DNA of 64,000 nt from JAQGMV01 sp035626595 (GCA_035626595.1 DASPNJ010000046.1:1-64000), one strand, 5' to 3'. Shown: positions 1-8,888, counted from the first letter of the stretch. Notes: generated from the letters alone by a model not told the origin. Numbers and translations: made by a program.

Positions 1-503
1 AACCGCCACCGGCACCCGAGCCGCCGCGCGCTGCCGAGCCGAGGCCGACCCCGCAAGCGCCGCGTGCCGCAGAACCGCCGCGTGCAGCCCCGCCGAAGCC
101 GGACAATCTGATGGATTTCTCGCTCGATGAGCCGGTGCCAGCGGCGCGCAAGGAAGAGCGCAAGGCGCCGGAGCCCGATTCGAACGTCGTCGATTTCAAT
201 CTCGAGCCGCTGCCTCCGGTCAATGCGCCGATGAGCATGGACAAGGTATCGTCCGAGCCGCCGCAAAGCGTGGATTTCAAGCTCGATCTCGCCGATTTGA
301 GCTTCGGAGAGACGCCGAAAGGCGAAGCCGGACCCAAGCGCGACGACCACTGGTACGACGTCCAGCAGAAGTTCGATCTCGCGAAAGCGTACGAGGAGAT
401 GGGCGACAAGGACGGCGCGCGCGAGATCCTGCAGGAAGTCGTGCGCGAGGGCGACGCGGAACAGAAGGCCCAGGCGCAGAAGCTGCTCGGCAGCCTGAGC
501 TGA
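1..503 (+). CDS. fimV: FimV C-terminal fragment (partial, 5' end outside window)
   Basis: The open frame runs in from the left edge (first full codon at base 3) and stops at TGA 501-503. The visible part has a Pro/Ala/Glu-rich linker, acidic stretches with repeated motifs such as MDFSLDEP and VDFNLEP, and a final helical repeat (KFDLAKAYEEMGDKDGAREIL) followed by a short C-terminal helix. This is the TPR-like C-terminal domain that defines FimV, an inner-membrane hub protein for type IV pili, polarity and twitching in beta- and gammaproteobacteria. Its place just before truA and the trp genes is common in betaproteobacteria. The peptidoglycan-binding LysM part is not in the window. Confidence 0.85.
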   Translation, partial: PPPAPEPPRAAEPRPTPQAPRAAEPPRAAPPKPDNLMDFSLDEPVPAARKEERKAPEPDSNVVDFNLEPLPPVNAPMSMDKVSSEPPQSVDFKLDLADLSFGETPKGEAGPKRDDHWYDVQQKFDLAKAYEEMGDKDGAREILQEVVREGDAEQKAQAQKLLGSLS

Positions 504-572
504 AAAACCCACAACGCGACTCGCTTCGCTCGTCGCAAGAACTCGCCTATCGCGCCTGCCGGCGCGTATCTT
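501..572 (+). repeat. Family B stop-codon repeat, single unit after fimV
   Basis: The unit begins in the fimV stop (TGAAAAACCCACAACGCG), has a first hairpin with a CTTCG-like loop, then a second perfect hairpin CGCGCC-TGCC-GGCGCG (550-565) followed by TATCTTC. It matches units at corA, hrcA, dapB and glmM in start point, order of hairpins and orientation. It is the most diverged of the five loci (ACAACGCG instead of ACGACGCG). It could terminate fimV transcription just upstream of truA. Confidence 0.6.
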
Positions 573-579
573 CATTCAG

Positions 580-1374
580 ATGACGCGCATCGCGTTGGGT
601 ATTGAATACGACGGCGCGTGCTTCTGCGGCTGGCAGACGCAGCCCTCCGCGTGCGGCGTGCAGGACCACGTCGAGGCGGCGCTCGCGCACATCGCCGGCG
701 AGCGCGTCGACATCGTCTGCGCCGGGCGCACCGATGCCGGCGTGCACGCGCTCGAACAGGTCGTGCATTTCGATACCGCCGCCGAGCGCCCGGAATCCGC
801 GTGGGTTCGCGGCGTCAACGCATCGCTCGCCGCCGGTTGCGCGGTGCTGTGGGCGCGTGAAGTCGCTGAGGCATTCCACGCGCGCTATTCGGCGCTCGAG
901 CGCTGCTATCGGTACGTGCTGCTGAACCGCGCCGTGCGTCCCGCGCTCGCGCAGCGCCGCGTCGGCTGGTTTCATCTGCCGCTCGATATCGAGCGCATGC
1001 GCAGCGCGGCCGCGCTGCTCGTGGGCGAGCACGATTTCAGCGCGTTTCGCTCCAGCGAATGCCAGGCGCGCTCCCCGGTGCGTCAGATCCGGCGCCTAAC
1101 GATCGAGCGCCGCGGTGACTTCGTCGTATTCGAGATCTGCGCGAACGCTTTTCTGCATCACATGGTCCGAAATGTCGTGGGCACGCTGGTCTACGTCGGC
1201 AAGGAAAAGCACCCGCCGGAATGGGTGGCGGACGTGCTCGCGAGCCGCGACCGCTCGCGTGCGGCGCCCACGTTCGATCCCGCCGGGCTGTACCTAGAGC
1301 GCGTCGATTACGCAGGCACGTGGGGCCTGCCGCACGCACGCGCGGGCGTTCTCGCTGAAATGGTGATGCAGTGA
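580..1374 (+). CDS. truA: tRNA pseudouridine(38-40) synthase TruA
   Basis: 264 aa, the usual TruA length. It isomerises uridines 38-40 in the anticodon arm of tRNAs. The catalytic motif GRTDAGVHA is present with the nucleophile at Asp52, the N-terminus has the typical GIEYDG strand, and the C-terminal half has the FLHHMVRNVVG motif. It is the first gene of the truA-trpFBA-accD-folC run; its stop overlaps the next start (GTGA, 1371-1374), implying translational coupling. No clear Shine-Dalgarno sequence precedes ATG 580. Confidence 0.95.
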   Translation: MTRIALGIEYDGACFCGWQTQPSACGVQDHVEAALAHIAGERVDIVCAGRTDAGVHALEQVVHFDTAAERPESAWVRGVNASLAAGCAVLWAREVAEAFHARYSALERCYRYVLLNRAVRPALAQRRVGWFHLPLDIERMRSAAALLVGEHDFSAFRSSECQARSPVRQIRRLTIERRGDFVVFEICANAFLHHMVRNVVGTLVYVGKEKHPPEWVADVLASRDRSRAAPTFDPAGLYLERVDYAGTWGLPHARAGVLAEMVMQ

Positions 1375-1994
1375 GCACGGCGGTGAAGATCTGCGGGATC
1401 ACACGCATCGAGGACGCGCTGACGGCCGCCCGCTGCGGCGCTCACGCGATCGGTCTCGTGTTCTATCGTCCGAGTCCGCGCTTCATCGAGCCCGACGCGG
1501 CCGCGGAGATCGTCCGCGCGCTGCCGCCATTCGTCACGCCGGTCGGACTTTTCGTCGATGCTGCCGAAGGCGAGGTGCGCGAGAGCGCCGCGCGCTCGGG
1601 CGTGCGCCTGCTCCAGTTCCACGGCGCCGAGAGCGCTGATTTCTGCGCGCGTTTCGCGCTGCCGTACATGAAGGCGGTGCGGGTGAAGCCCGGGATCGAT
1701 TTGTTACAATACGCGCGCGATTTTTCCGGCGCCAAAGCGCTGTTGCTCGACGCGTTCCAGGAGGGCCTGCATGGCGGCACGGGAGCCGTGTTCGACTGGA
1801 GCCTGATCCCGCCGTCGCTGCCCCTGCCGATCGTCCTTTCGGGCGGTCTCACCCCGGACAACGTGAGCGCGGCCGTGCGGCGCGTCAAGCCCTGCGCAGT
1901 GGACGTTTCCAGCGGCGTCGAAGCGTCCAGGGGCATGAAGGACCCCGCGAAGATCGCGGCGTTCATACAAGGAGTACACGATGCGGATGTATGA
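1371..1994 (+). CDS. trpF: Phosphoribosylanthranilate isomerase TrpF
   Basis: 207 aa single-domain (beta/alpha)8 enzyme. It converts N-(5'-phosphoribosyl)anthranilate to CdRP in tryptophan synthesis. The family signature KICGIT carries the general base Cys8; the general acid is Asp127 in LLLDAF. Phosphate-binding motifs LSGGL and VDVSSGVE are intact. It starts at GTG 1371 inside the truA stop and ends 14 bases inside trpB, so translation of truA, trpF and trpB is probably coupled. trpF is separate from trpC, as is usual in betaproteobacteria. Confidence 0.96.
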   Translation: MSTAVKICGITRIEDALTAARCGAHAIGLVFYRPSPRFIEPDAAAEIVRALPPFVTPVGLFVDAAEGEVRESAARSGVRLLQFHGAESADFCARFALPYMKAVRVKPGIDLLQYARDFSGAKALLLDAFQEGLHGGTGAVFDWSLIPPSLPLPIVLSGGLTPDNVSAAVRRVKPCAVDVSSGVEASRGMKDPAKIAAFIQGVHDADV

Positions 1995-3180
1995 GCTGCC
2001 GGACGCGAAAGGTCATTTCGGTCCGTATGGCGGCGTGTTCGTCGCCGAGACGCTCATGCACGCGCTGGACGAGCTCAAGGCCGCGTACGAGAAGTACCGC
2101 AACGACGCGGAGTTCGTCGCCGAATTCGAGTACGAGCTCAAGCACTACGTTGGCCGGCCGAGCCCCATCTATCATGCGAAGCGCTGGTCTCGGCATTTCG
2201 GCGGCGCGCAGATGTATCTCAAGCGCGAGGATTTGAACCACACCGGCGCGCACAAGGTGAACAACGTGTTCGGCCAGGCGCTGCTCGCGAAGCGCATGGG
2301 CAAGCCGCGCGTGATCGCCGAGACCGGCGCGGGCATGCACGGCGTCGCGACCGCGACGATCGCGGCGCGTTACGGGCTCGAATGCGTGGTGTACATGGGC
2401 GCCGAAGACGTGAAGCGCCAGGTCCAGAACGTCTACCGCATGAAGCTCCTGGGCGCGACGGTGGTGCCGGTGGAATCGGGATCGCGGACGCTCAAGGACG
2501 CGCTCAACGAAGCGATGCGCGACTGGGTGACGAACGTGGAGAACACGTTCTACATCATCGGCACCGTGGCGGGACCGCACCCCTACCCGATGATGGTGCG
2601 CGATTTCCAATCGGTGATCGGACGCGAGGCGAAGGTGCAGATGCTCGAGCTCGCGGGCCGGCAGCCCGATGCGATCCTCGCGTGCGTGGGCGGCGGCTCG
2701 AACGCAATGGGCATCTTCCATCCGTACATCGAAGAGAAGAGTGTCCGTCTCGTCGGTGTCGAAGCCGCGGGCCACGGGCTGGAGACCGGGCAGCATGCCG
2801 CGACGCTCACTGCGGGACGGCCCGGCGTGCTGCACGGGAATCGCACCTATCTGCTCCAGGACGACAACGGACAGATCATCGAGACGCACTCGATCTCCGC
2901 GGGGCTCGACTATCCCGGCGTCGGTCCCGAGCACGCGTGGTTGAAGGATTGCGGACGCGCTGAATACGTGAGCGTGACCGACGACGAAGCGCTGCAGGCG
3001 TTCCACGATCTGTGCCGGCTCGAAGGCATCATCCCGGCACTGGAATCGAGCCACGCGCTCGCGTACGCCGCGAAAATGGCGCCGCGTCTGCCCAAGGAGC
3101 AGATCCTGCTCGTCAATCTCTCCGGCCGCGGCGACAAGGACATGCACACCGTCGCGGAGAAATCGGGGATCCAGTTCTGA
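1981..3180 (+). CDS. trpB: Tryptophan synthase beta chain TrpB
   Basis: 399 aa. It makes L-tryptophan from indole and serine with PLP. The Schiff-base lysine is Lys92 in NHTGAHKVNN, and the PLP-phosphate loop GGGSN is present. The catalytic Glu is Glu114, in ETGAGMHGVATAT. In this loop the residue before His is Met119, where nearly all TrpB proteins have Gln (Gln114 in Salmonella); the ATG codon at 2335-2337 is clear. The rest of the protein is typical. It overlaps trpF by 14 bases and trpA by one (TGATG). Confidence 0.97.
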   Translation: MRMYELPDAKGHFGPYGGVFVAETLMHALDELKAAYEKYRNDAEFVAEFEYELKHYVGRPSPIYHAKRWSRHFGGAQMYLKREDLNHTGAHKVNNVFGQALLAKRMGKPRVIAETGAGMHGVATATIAARYGLECVVYMGAEDVKRQVQNVYRMKLLGATVVPVESGSRTLKDALNEAMRDWVTNVENTFYIIGTVAGPHPYPMMVRDFQSVIGREAKVQMLELAGRQPDAILACVGGGSNAMGIFHPYIEEKSVRLVGVEAAGHGLETGQHAATLTAGRPGVLHGNRTYLLQDDNGQIIETHSISAGLDYPGVGPEHAWLKDCGRAEYVSVTDDEALQAFHDLCRLEGIIPALESSHALAYAAKMAPRLPKEQILLVNLSGRGDKDMHTVAEKSGIQF

Positions 3181-3998
3181 TGTCCCGCATCGGCGCCACG
3201 TTCGAACGTCTCCGCGGCGCGCAGCGCAAAGCCCTGATTCCCTTCGTCACCGCGGGTGACCCCCATCCCGGCGCGGCCGTGTCGCTCATGCACGCGCTGG
3301 TCGCGGGTGGGGCCGACGTGATCGAGCTCGGCGTGCCGTTTTCCGATCCGATGGCCGATGGCCCGGTGATCCAGCGTTCGAGCGAGCGGGCGCTCAAGCA
3401 CGGTGTCACGCTCGAGGACGTGATCGGCTACGTCGAGGAGTTCCGCCGGAAGGACAACGACACGGCAGTCGTGCTCTTCGGCTACGCCAATCCGATCGAG
3501 TCGATGGGGACGCAGCGCTTTGCCGACGCCGCCGCGAAGGCCGGCGCCGACGGCGTGCTGATCGTCGATTACCCGCCCGAGGAAGCGCAGGCGATGGTGG
3601 CGCTGCTGGATGCGCGGGACCTCGACACGATCTTCCTGCTCTCGCCGACGACGACCGATGCCCGCCTGGAGCAGGTGGCCGCGCTGGGGCGCGGCTACTT
3701 GTACTACGTGTCGCTGAAGGGCGTGACGGGCGCGGGACACATCGATCTCGACGACGTGGCGAGCCGCCTCGAGCGGATACGCCGCTACACGCGGTTGCCG
3801 GTGGGCGTCGGCTTCGGCATACGCGATCCGCAGACCGCGCGCCGCATTGCGTCCGTGGCGGATGCCGTGGTGATCGGCAGCCGGCTGATCCAGGAGATCG
3901 AAGCCTGCGAGCCGGACGAAGTGATTGCGCGCGTCACGCAATTCCTGCGCGCGATCCGTGAGGCGATGGACGGCATAAAGGAGCATGCTCGAGCATGA
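3180..3998 (+). CDS. trpA: Tryptophan synthase alpha chain TrpA
   Basis: 272 aa from ATG 3180, which overlaps the trpB stop by one base. It cleaves indole-3-glycerol phosphate and channels indole to TrpB. Catalytic Glu49 (IELGVPFSDP) and Asp60 (ADGPVIQ) sit at exactly the family-standard positions, which fixes the start; a longer frame open to 3012 only runs inside trpB. The mobile loop SLKGVTGAG and phosphate site GFGI are intact. The stop overlaps accD as ATGA. Confidence 0.97.
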   Translation: MSRIGATFERLRGAQRKALIPFVTAGDPHPGAAVSLMHALVAGGADVIELGVPFSDPMADGPVIQRSSERALKHGVTLEDVIGYVEEFRRKDNDTAVVLFGYANPIESMGTQRFADAAAKAGADGVLIVDYPPEEAQAMVALLDARDLDTIFLLSPTTTDARLEQVAALGRGYLYYVSLKGVTGAGHIDLDDVASRLERIRRYTRLPVGVGFGIRDPQTARRIASVADAVVIGSRLIQEIEACEPDEVIARVTQFLRAIREAMDGIKEHARA

Positions 3999-4861
3999 GC
4001 TGGATACAGAAGCTGCTGCCGCCGAAGATCAAGCGCGACTCCGCGGCGGTCAAAAAGGCGGTGCCGGAAGGCCTGTGGAGCAAGTGCGAGTCGTGCGAAG
4101 CGGTGCTCTACCGCTCGGACCTCGAGAAGAACTTCTACGTCTGTCCGAAGTGCAGCCATCACAACCGCATCTCCGCGCGCGAGCGGCTGGATTACCTGCT
4201 GGACCTCGAGGGTCGCTACGAGATCGGGGCCGAGGTGCTGCCGGTGGACACGCTCAAGTTCAAGGACAGCCGCCGCTACACCGAGCGCCTGCAGGAAGCG
4301 CGTGACACGACCTCCGAGGAGGACGCGCTCGTCGTCATGCAGGGCAGCATCAAAGCGCTGCCGCTCGTCGCCGCCGCGTTCGAGTTCGAGTTTCTGGGCG
4401 GCTCGATGGGCTCGGTCGTGGGCGAGCGCTTCCTGCGCGGCGTGCAGGTGTGCGTCGAGCAGCGGCTGCCGTTCGTGTGCATCACGGCCACGGGCGGCGC
4501 GCGCATGCAGGAAGGCGTGCTCTCGCTCCTTCAGATGGCGAAAACGTGCGCCGCGTTGACACGCCTTTCCGCCGAGCGGCTGCCGTTCGTCTCGGTGCTG
4601 ACGGATCCCACGATGGGCGGCGTCTCCGCGAGCTTCGCGATGATCGGCGATGTCGTCGTCGCCGAGCCCGGCGCGCTCATCGGCTTCGCCGGTCCGCGCG
4701 TGATCGAGCAGACGGTGCGCGAGACGCTGCCGGAGGGCTTCCAGCGCTCCGAGTTTCTGCTCGAGCACGGCGCGATCGACATGATCGTCGACCGCCGCGA
4801 GATGCGCGACAAGCTCGCGCACCTCATCACGCTGCTCCTGAGGCAGCCGGCAACGGCGTAG
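3995..4861 (+). CDS. accD: Acetyl-CoA carboxylase carboxyltransferase subunit beta AccD
   Basis: 288 aa. It pairs with AccA to transfer carboxyl from biotin to acetyl-CoA, the first committed step of fatty acid synthesis. The N-terminal four-cysteine zinc ribbon is complete (Cys31, Cys34, Cys50, Cys53), followed by the crotonase-fold carboxyltransferase domain with conserved GGSMGSVVGE, TATGGARMQEG and TDPTMGGVSASFA motifs. The start overlaps the trpA stop (ATGA). The trpA-accD-folC order is conserved in proteobacteria. Confidence 0.97.
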   Translation: MSWIQKLLPPKIKRDSAAVKKAVPEGLWSKCESCEAVLYRSDLEKNFYVCPKCSHHNRISARERLDYLLDLEGRYEIGAEVLPVDTLKFKDSRRYTERLQEARDTTSEEDALVVMQGSIKALPLVAAAFEFEFLGGSMGSVVGERFLRGVQVCVEQRLPFVCITATGGARMQEGVLSLLQMAKTCAALTRLSAERLPFVSVLTDPTMGGVSASFAMIGDVVVAEPGALIGFAGPRVIEQTVRETLPEGFQRSEFLLEHGAIDMIVDRREMRDKLAHLITLLLRQPATA

Positions 4862-6129
4862 TGCCCACGCCCGCGAGCCTTGCGCAATGGCTCGCGCACA
4901 TCGAGCGCGTGCATCCGCGCACGATCGCGATGGGTCTGGAGCGCGTCGCCGCGGTGCGCGACAGGCTCGCTCTCGCACCGGGCTTTCCGCTCTTCACGGT
5001 CGGCGGCACGAACGGCAAGGGCTCGGCGTGCGCGATGCTGGAAGCGATCCTGCACGAGGCGGGGTACCGGGTCGGGTGTTACACCTCGCCGCATCTCATG
5101 CGCTACAACGAGCGGGTGCGGATCGGCCGTGCAGAAGCAGCCGATGACGATCTCGCGCGCGCGCTCGCGGCCGTCGAATCAGCACGTGGCCAAATCGAGC
5201 TCACGTATTTTGAATTCAGCACGCTCGCGGCGGTATGGCTTTTCGTCGAGCGGCGGGTGGACGTCGCGATACTCGAGGTCGGCCTGGGCGGACGTCTCGA
5301 TGCGGTGAACGCATTCGACCCGGATTGCGCGCTGCTGATGTCCATCGCGCTGGATCACATGGACTACCTCGGCCCGACGCGCGAAGACATCGGCTGCGAG
5401 AAAGCCGGCATCCTGCGCGCGGGCACGCCGGCGGTCTGCGCCGATCCGGACCCGCCGGATGCGGTGCTCGACGCCGCGGCGCGGCTCCACGCGCGCCTTC
5501 TGCTCATCGGACGCGACTTCGGATACGAGGCCCAGGCGCGGCAGTGGCGGTACTGGGGGCCTTCCGGCGAACGGCACGGGTTGCCGCATCCCGCATTGCG
5601 CGGCGACTATCAGCTCGCGAACGCCGCCGCGTGTCTCGCGGCGCTCGACAGCCTGCGCGAGCGCCTGCCGGTGAGCGCTGCACATGTGCGCACCGGGCTG
5701 CTCACGGCAGATAACCCCGGCCGCTTTCAGGTGCTGCCCGGACGCCCCACCGTGATCCTCGACGTCGCGCACAATCCCGCCGCGGCGGCGGCGCTCGCGC
5801 GCAGTCTCGCGCGCATGCCGCGCGCCGAACGCAGCTACGCCGTGTTCGGAATACTCAGAGACAAGGACATCGCGCAAGTCGCGGCCTCGGTCGCGCCGCA
5901 GATCGACGAATGGCTCGTCGGCGCGACCGCGGGCGAACGTGGCGCGAGCGCCGATCTCGTGCGCGCGGAGCTTGCCCGCGCGGGCGTCGTCGACTGCGTT
6001 TCAGCACACGCGAGCGTGCTCGACGCGTACACGCAAGCCTGTGATAAAGCAGGGCAAAATGATAGAATCGTCGTCTTTGGATCGTTCCATACGGTAGCTG
6101 CGGTCATGGCGGCGCGTAAGAGCTCATAA
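4861..6129 (+). CDS. folC: Bifunctional dihydrofolate synthase / folylpolyglutamate synthase FolC
   Basis: 422 aa from GTG 4861, which shares a base with the accD stop; this length equals E. coli FolC. It joins glutamate to dihydropteroate and extends the polyglutamate tail using ATP. The Mur-ligase-type P-loop FTVGGTNGKGS spans about residues 45-55, with the Mg-site motif SIALDHMDYLG and the C-terminal ligase domain with DVAHNPAA. The frame is open upstream inside accD, but only the 4861 start fits the family N-terminus. Confidence 0.95.
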   Translation: MPTPASLAQWLAHIERVHPRTIAMGLERVAAVRDRLALAPGFPLFTVGGTNGKGSACAMLEAILHEAGYRVGCYTSPHLMRYNERVRIGRAEAADDDLARALAAVESARGQIELTYFEFSTLAAVWLFVERRVDVAILEVGLGGRLDAVNAFDPDCALLMSIALDHMDYLGPTREDIGCEKAGILRAGTPAVCADPDPPDAVLDAAARLHARLLLIGRDFGYEAQARQWRYWGPSGERHGLPHPALRGDYQLANAAACLAALDSLRERLPVSAAHVRTGLLTADNPGRFQVLPGRPTVILDVAHNPAAAAALARSLARMPRAERSYAVFGILRDKDIAQVAASVAPQIDEWLVGATAGERGASADLVRAELARAGVVDCVSAHASVLDAYTQACDKAGQNDRIVVFGSFHTVAAVMAARKSS

Positions 6130-6132
6130 GAC

Positions 6133-6771
6133 GTGGCGAGACCCATCAGCGACGAGGAACTTCAACTCAAGAAGCGCGCGCGCCGGCGGCTGGTCGGCGC
6201 GATCGTCCTGGTGATCACGGCGGCGGTGCTGCTGCCCATGGTGCTCGATTCCGAGCCCAGACCCGTCAGCCAGAACGTCAGTATCCATATACCGTCGCCC
6301 GATTCGGGCGAGTACAAGCCCAAGGGACCGGCCGCGGCCGCGACGCAGGACACGCGCCCGATCAAGGGACTGCCCGAGGAGCCCGCCAAGGCCGCGACCG
6401 CTGCCCCGAGCGAGGCGCGTAGCGTCGCTTCCAGCGCGGAGCCCACGCCGGCCGCGAAGGAGAACGCCAAGGCGGCTGCCGCAGAGCGTTCCAAAGACCG
6501 CACGGCGGCGAAAGATCCGGCGGGAGAGGCGGCGACGCCAACCGGCGCCTACGTCGTTCAGGTCGCCGCGCTGGCCGACGCTGGCAAGGCGAAACAGCTC
6601 GAAAAACGGGTCGCGGGCGCGGGCCTCAGGACTTACACGGAAGTCATCAATACACAGGCGGGCGAGCGCACGCGCGTGCGGGTCGGTCCGTATGCCACGC
6701 GTGAGGCCGCCGAGAGCGCGCGAGCGCAGCTCAAGAAAGCGGGCTTGGACGGGCAGGTGGTGCCGCGGTAG
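6133..6771 (+). CDS. SPOR-domain inner membrane protein (DedD-like)
   Basis: 212 aa from GTG 6133. It has a short basic cytoplasmic tail (KKRARRR), one transmembrane helix at about residues 20-38, a long Ala/Pro/Lys-rich periplasmic linker, and a C-terminal SPOR domain (about 137-212; GAYVVQVAALAD then VRVGPYATREAAE). SPOR domains bind glycan strands lacking stem peptides at the septum, so a role in cell division is likely. The same gene sits between folC and cvpA in many proteobacteria (dedD). It is followed directly by cvpA with no gap. Confidence 0.85.
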   Translation: MARPISDEELQLKKRARRRLVGAIVLVITAAVLLPMVLDSEPRPVSQNVSIHIPSPDSGEYKPKGPAAAATQDTRPIKGLPEEPAKAATAAPSEARSVASSAEPTPAAKENAKAAAAERSKDRTAAKDPAGEAATPTGAYVVQVAALADAGKAKQLEKRVAGAGLRTYTEVINTQAGERTRVRVGPYATREAAESARAQLKKAGLDGQVVPR

Positions 6772-7263
6772 ATGACCTTGTTCGATTACGCGGTGCTGCT
6801 GGTGGTCGGAGCGTCGGTGCTGGTGAGTGTGATGAGAGGATTCGTGCGGGAAGTGCTGTCGTTGCTGGCCTGGGTCATCGCGTTCGTCGCGGCTGCGCTC
6901 GCGAGCGGCACGGTCGCGGGCTGGCTCACCGGCACGATCGCGAACGAATCGCTGCGCGTGCTCGGCGCGTTCGTGGCGGTGTTTCTGTTCACGCTCGTCG
7001 CGATGAGTCTCATGGCGATGGCCGCGTCGGGGCTGCTGCGCAAAGCCGGGCTGGGACTCGAAGACCGCGTGCTGGGCGGCGTGTTCGGGCTCGCGCGGGG
7101 ACTGCTGATCGTGATGGTGTTCGTTCTGCTCGCGGGGCTCACCTCACTGCCGCGCCAGCCTGCATGGAATGACGCCATGTTGAGCCCGCCGCTCGTGGCG
7201 CTGGCGGGCGCCGTGAAGCCGTGGCTGCCGCAGATCGTGTCGCGAAACCTTTCTTACGACTAG
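6772..7263 (+). CDS. cvpA: CvpA family inner membrane protein
   Basis: 163 aa, with four predicted transmembrane helices (about 5-22, 28-50, 62-85, 100-120). The CvpA family signature MRGFVREVLSLLAWV is near the N-terminus. E. coli CvpA is needed for colicin V export and envelope homeostasis; the molecular function is not settled. ATG 6772 follows directly on the TAG of the SPOR gene, and purF starts 15 bases after the stop, the conserved cvpA-purF pairing. Confidence 0.92.
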   Translation: MTLFDYAVLLVVGASVLVSVMRGFVREVLSLLAWVIAFVAAALASGTVAGWLTGTIANESLRVLGAFVAVFLFTLVAMSLMAMAASGLLRKAGLGLEDRVLGGVFGLARGLLIVMVFVLLAGLTSLPRQPAWNDAMLSPPLVALAGAVKPWLPQIVSRNLSYD

Positions 7264-7278
7264 CCAGGAACCCAAGCG

Positions 7279-8799
7279 ATGTGCGGAATACTCGGTGTAG
7301 TCGCCGGCACCCCCGTCAACCAGTTGCTATACGACGGGCTGCTGGTTCTGCAGCATCGCGGGCAGGACGCTGCCGGTATCGTGACGGCCGAAGGGCCGCA
7401 GTTTCACATTCACAAGGGCGGCGGCATGGTGCGCGACGTTTTTCGCACGCGCAACATGCGGGTCCTCACCGGACATGCGGGCATCGCGCACACGCGCTAT
7501 CCGACCGCGGGATCGGCGTGGTCCGCGGCCGAGTCGCAGCCGTTCTACGTGAATTCGCCGTTCGGCATCGTGCTCGGACATAACGGAAACCTCACGAACG
7601 CCGAGCAGCTCAAGAACGATCTCTTCCGTCAGGACCTGCGGCACGTCAACACGAACTCCGATTCGGAGGTGCTCCTCAACGTGCTCGCGCACGAGCTGCA
7701 GAACGCCTCCACCAACTTCAAGCTCGACCCCGCAACGATTTTCGCCGCGGTCTCCGGGGTCCACCGGCGCTGCCGCGGCGCGTATGCGGTGGTGGCGATG
7801 ATCGCGGGCTACGGCCTGCTCGCGTTCCGTGACCCGTTCGGCATCCGGCCGCTCGTCTTCGGGCGCGCGGAGAGCGAGCGCGGCTACGAGTATCTCGTCG
7901 CCTCCGAGAGTGTCGCGCTCGACACCCTCGATTTCGAGCTCGTTCGCGACGTCGGCCCGGGCGAGGCGATCTTCATCGACCTCGACGGCAACTTCTACAG
8001 CGCGCAGTGCGCGCAGAACGCGTCGCTCAATCCGTGCATCTTCGAGTTCGTCTATCTCGCACGGCCGGACTCGGTCATCGACGGGATCTCGGTCTACGAG
8101 ACGCGGCTGCGGATGGGCGAGAGCCTTGCCGAGAAGATCCGCCGCGAGTACGCGCACCTCGAGATCGACGTGGTGATTCCCATCCCCGATTCGAGCCGCC
8201 CGGCGGCCATGCAGCTCTCCAAGCATCTGAACCTTCCGTATCGCGAAGGATTCATCAAGAACCGCTATATCGGGCGCACGTTCATCATGCCCGGCCAGTC
8301 GATCCGCAGGAAATCGGTGCGCCAGAAGCTGAACGCCATCGCGATGGAGTTCAAGGGCAAGAACGTGCTGCTCGTCGACGATTCGATCGTGCGCGGCACG
8401 ACCAGTCGCGAGATCGTGCAGATGGCCCGCGATGCGGGCGCGCGCAAGGTGTTTTTCGCGTCCGCGGCGCCGCCGGTGCGCTTTCCGAACGTCTATGGCA
8501 TCGACATGCCGAGCCGCGACGAGCTGATCGCGACCGGCCGCACCAATGCGGAAATCGCGCGCGAGATCGGCTGCGACGAATTGATCTACCAGGACCTCGA
8601 TGCGCTGATCGAAGACGTTCGCAGCGTGAATCCGGCGGTGACGAGCTTCGAGGCCTCGTGCTTCAGCGGCATCTATATCACCGGCGACATCACGCAGGAA
8701 TATCTCGACGGTGTCGAAGCCTCGCGCCGCGACGACATGAAGGAAGCCGCCGTGGCCGCCGAGAACCAGCTCGACCTCGATCTCGAAGTCGTCGAGTAA
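7279..8799 (+). CDS. purF: Amidophosphoribosyltransferase PurF
   Basis: 506 aa. It is the first enzyme of purine synthesis and makes phosphoribosylamine from PRPP and glutamine. The N-terminal Ntn-hydrolase glutaminase begins MCGILGVV, so Cys2 becomes the nucleophile once Met1 is removed, and there is no propeptide. The C-terminal phosphoribosyltransferase has the PRPP loop VLLVDDSIVRGTT (about 365-378) and the flexible loop KNRYIGRTFI. A short AGGA lies upstream of the ATG. It is the last gene of the run that began at truA; a 395-base non-coding gap follows. Confidence 0.97.
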   Translation: MCGILGVVAGTPVNQLLYDGLLVLQHRGQDAAGIVTAEGPQFHIHKGGGMVRDVFRTRNMRVLTGHAGIAHTRYPTAGSAWSAAESQPFYVNSPFGIVLGHNGNLTNAEQLKNDLFRQDLRHVNTNSDSEVLLNVLAHELQNASTNFKLDPATIFAAVSGVHRRCRGAYAVVAMIAGYGLLAFRDPFGIRPLVFGRAESERGYEYLVASESVALDTLDFELVRDVGPGEAIFIDLDGNFYSAQCAQNASLNPCIFEFVYLARPDSVIDGISVYETRLRMGESLAEKIRREYAHLEIDVVIPIPDSSRPAAMQLSKHLNLPYREGFIKNRYIGRTFIMPGQSIRRKSVRQKLNAIAMEFKGKNVLLVDDSIVRGTTSREIVQMARDAGARKVFFASAAPPVRFPNVYGIDMPSRDELIATGRTNAEIAREIGCDELIYQDLDALIEDVRSVNPAVTSFEASCFSGIYITGDITQEYLDGVEASRRDDMKEAAVAAENQLDLDLEVVE

Positions 8800-8807
8800 C
8801 GCACTGC

Positions 8808-8827
8808 ATTCCCGCCTGCGCGGGAAT
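8808..8827. repeat. dRS3-like 20-bp palindrome
   Basis: ATTCCC, eight bases, GGGAAT: this matches the format of the neisserial dRS3 element (ATTCCCnnnnnnnnGGGAAT). It lies nine bases after the purF stop. In Neisseria such elements are abundant and serve as filamentous-phage integration sites; similar palindromes occur in other betaproteobacteria. Only one copy is seen in this window. It may also act as a hairpin after purF. Confidence 0.6.
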
Positions 8828-8835
8828 GACGACAT

Positions 8836-8888
8836 CCGAAGGAAAGGAGGTTTCGGAGGGAACCCATGGGTTTCGCCCGATTCCTCCG
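8836..8888 (-). repeat. Family A palindromic repeat, copy 1 (degenerate)
   Basis: This reads CCGAAGGAAAGGAGG, then TTTCGGAGGGAACCC, a short loop, and a decayed second arm. It is the inverse orientation of the copies at 31091, 32829, 39593 and 39703. The second arm (GGGTTTCGCCC) no longer matches the first well, so this copy is eroded. Confidence 0.6.

Noticed and set aside
1963..3147. 394-codon minus-strand open frame opposite trpB
   Set aside because: Shadow of trpB; same composition problem as the other antisense frames.
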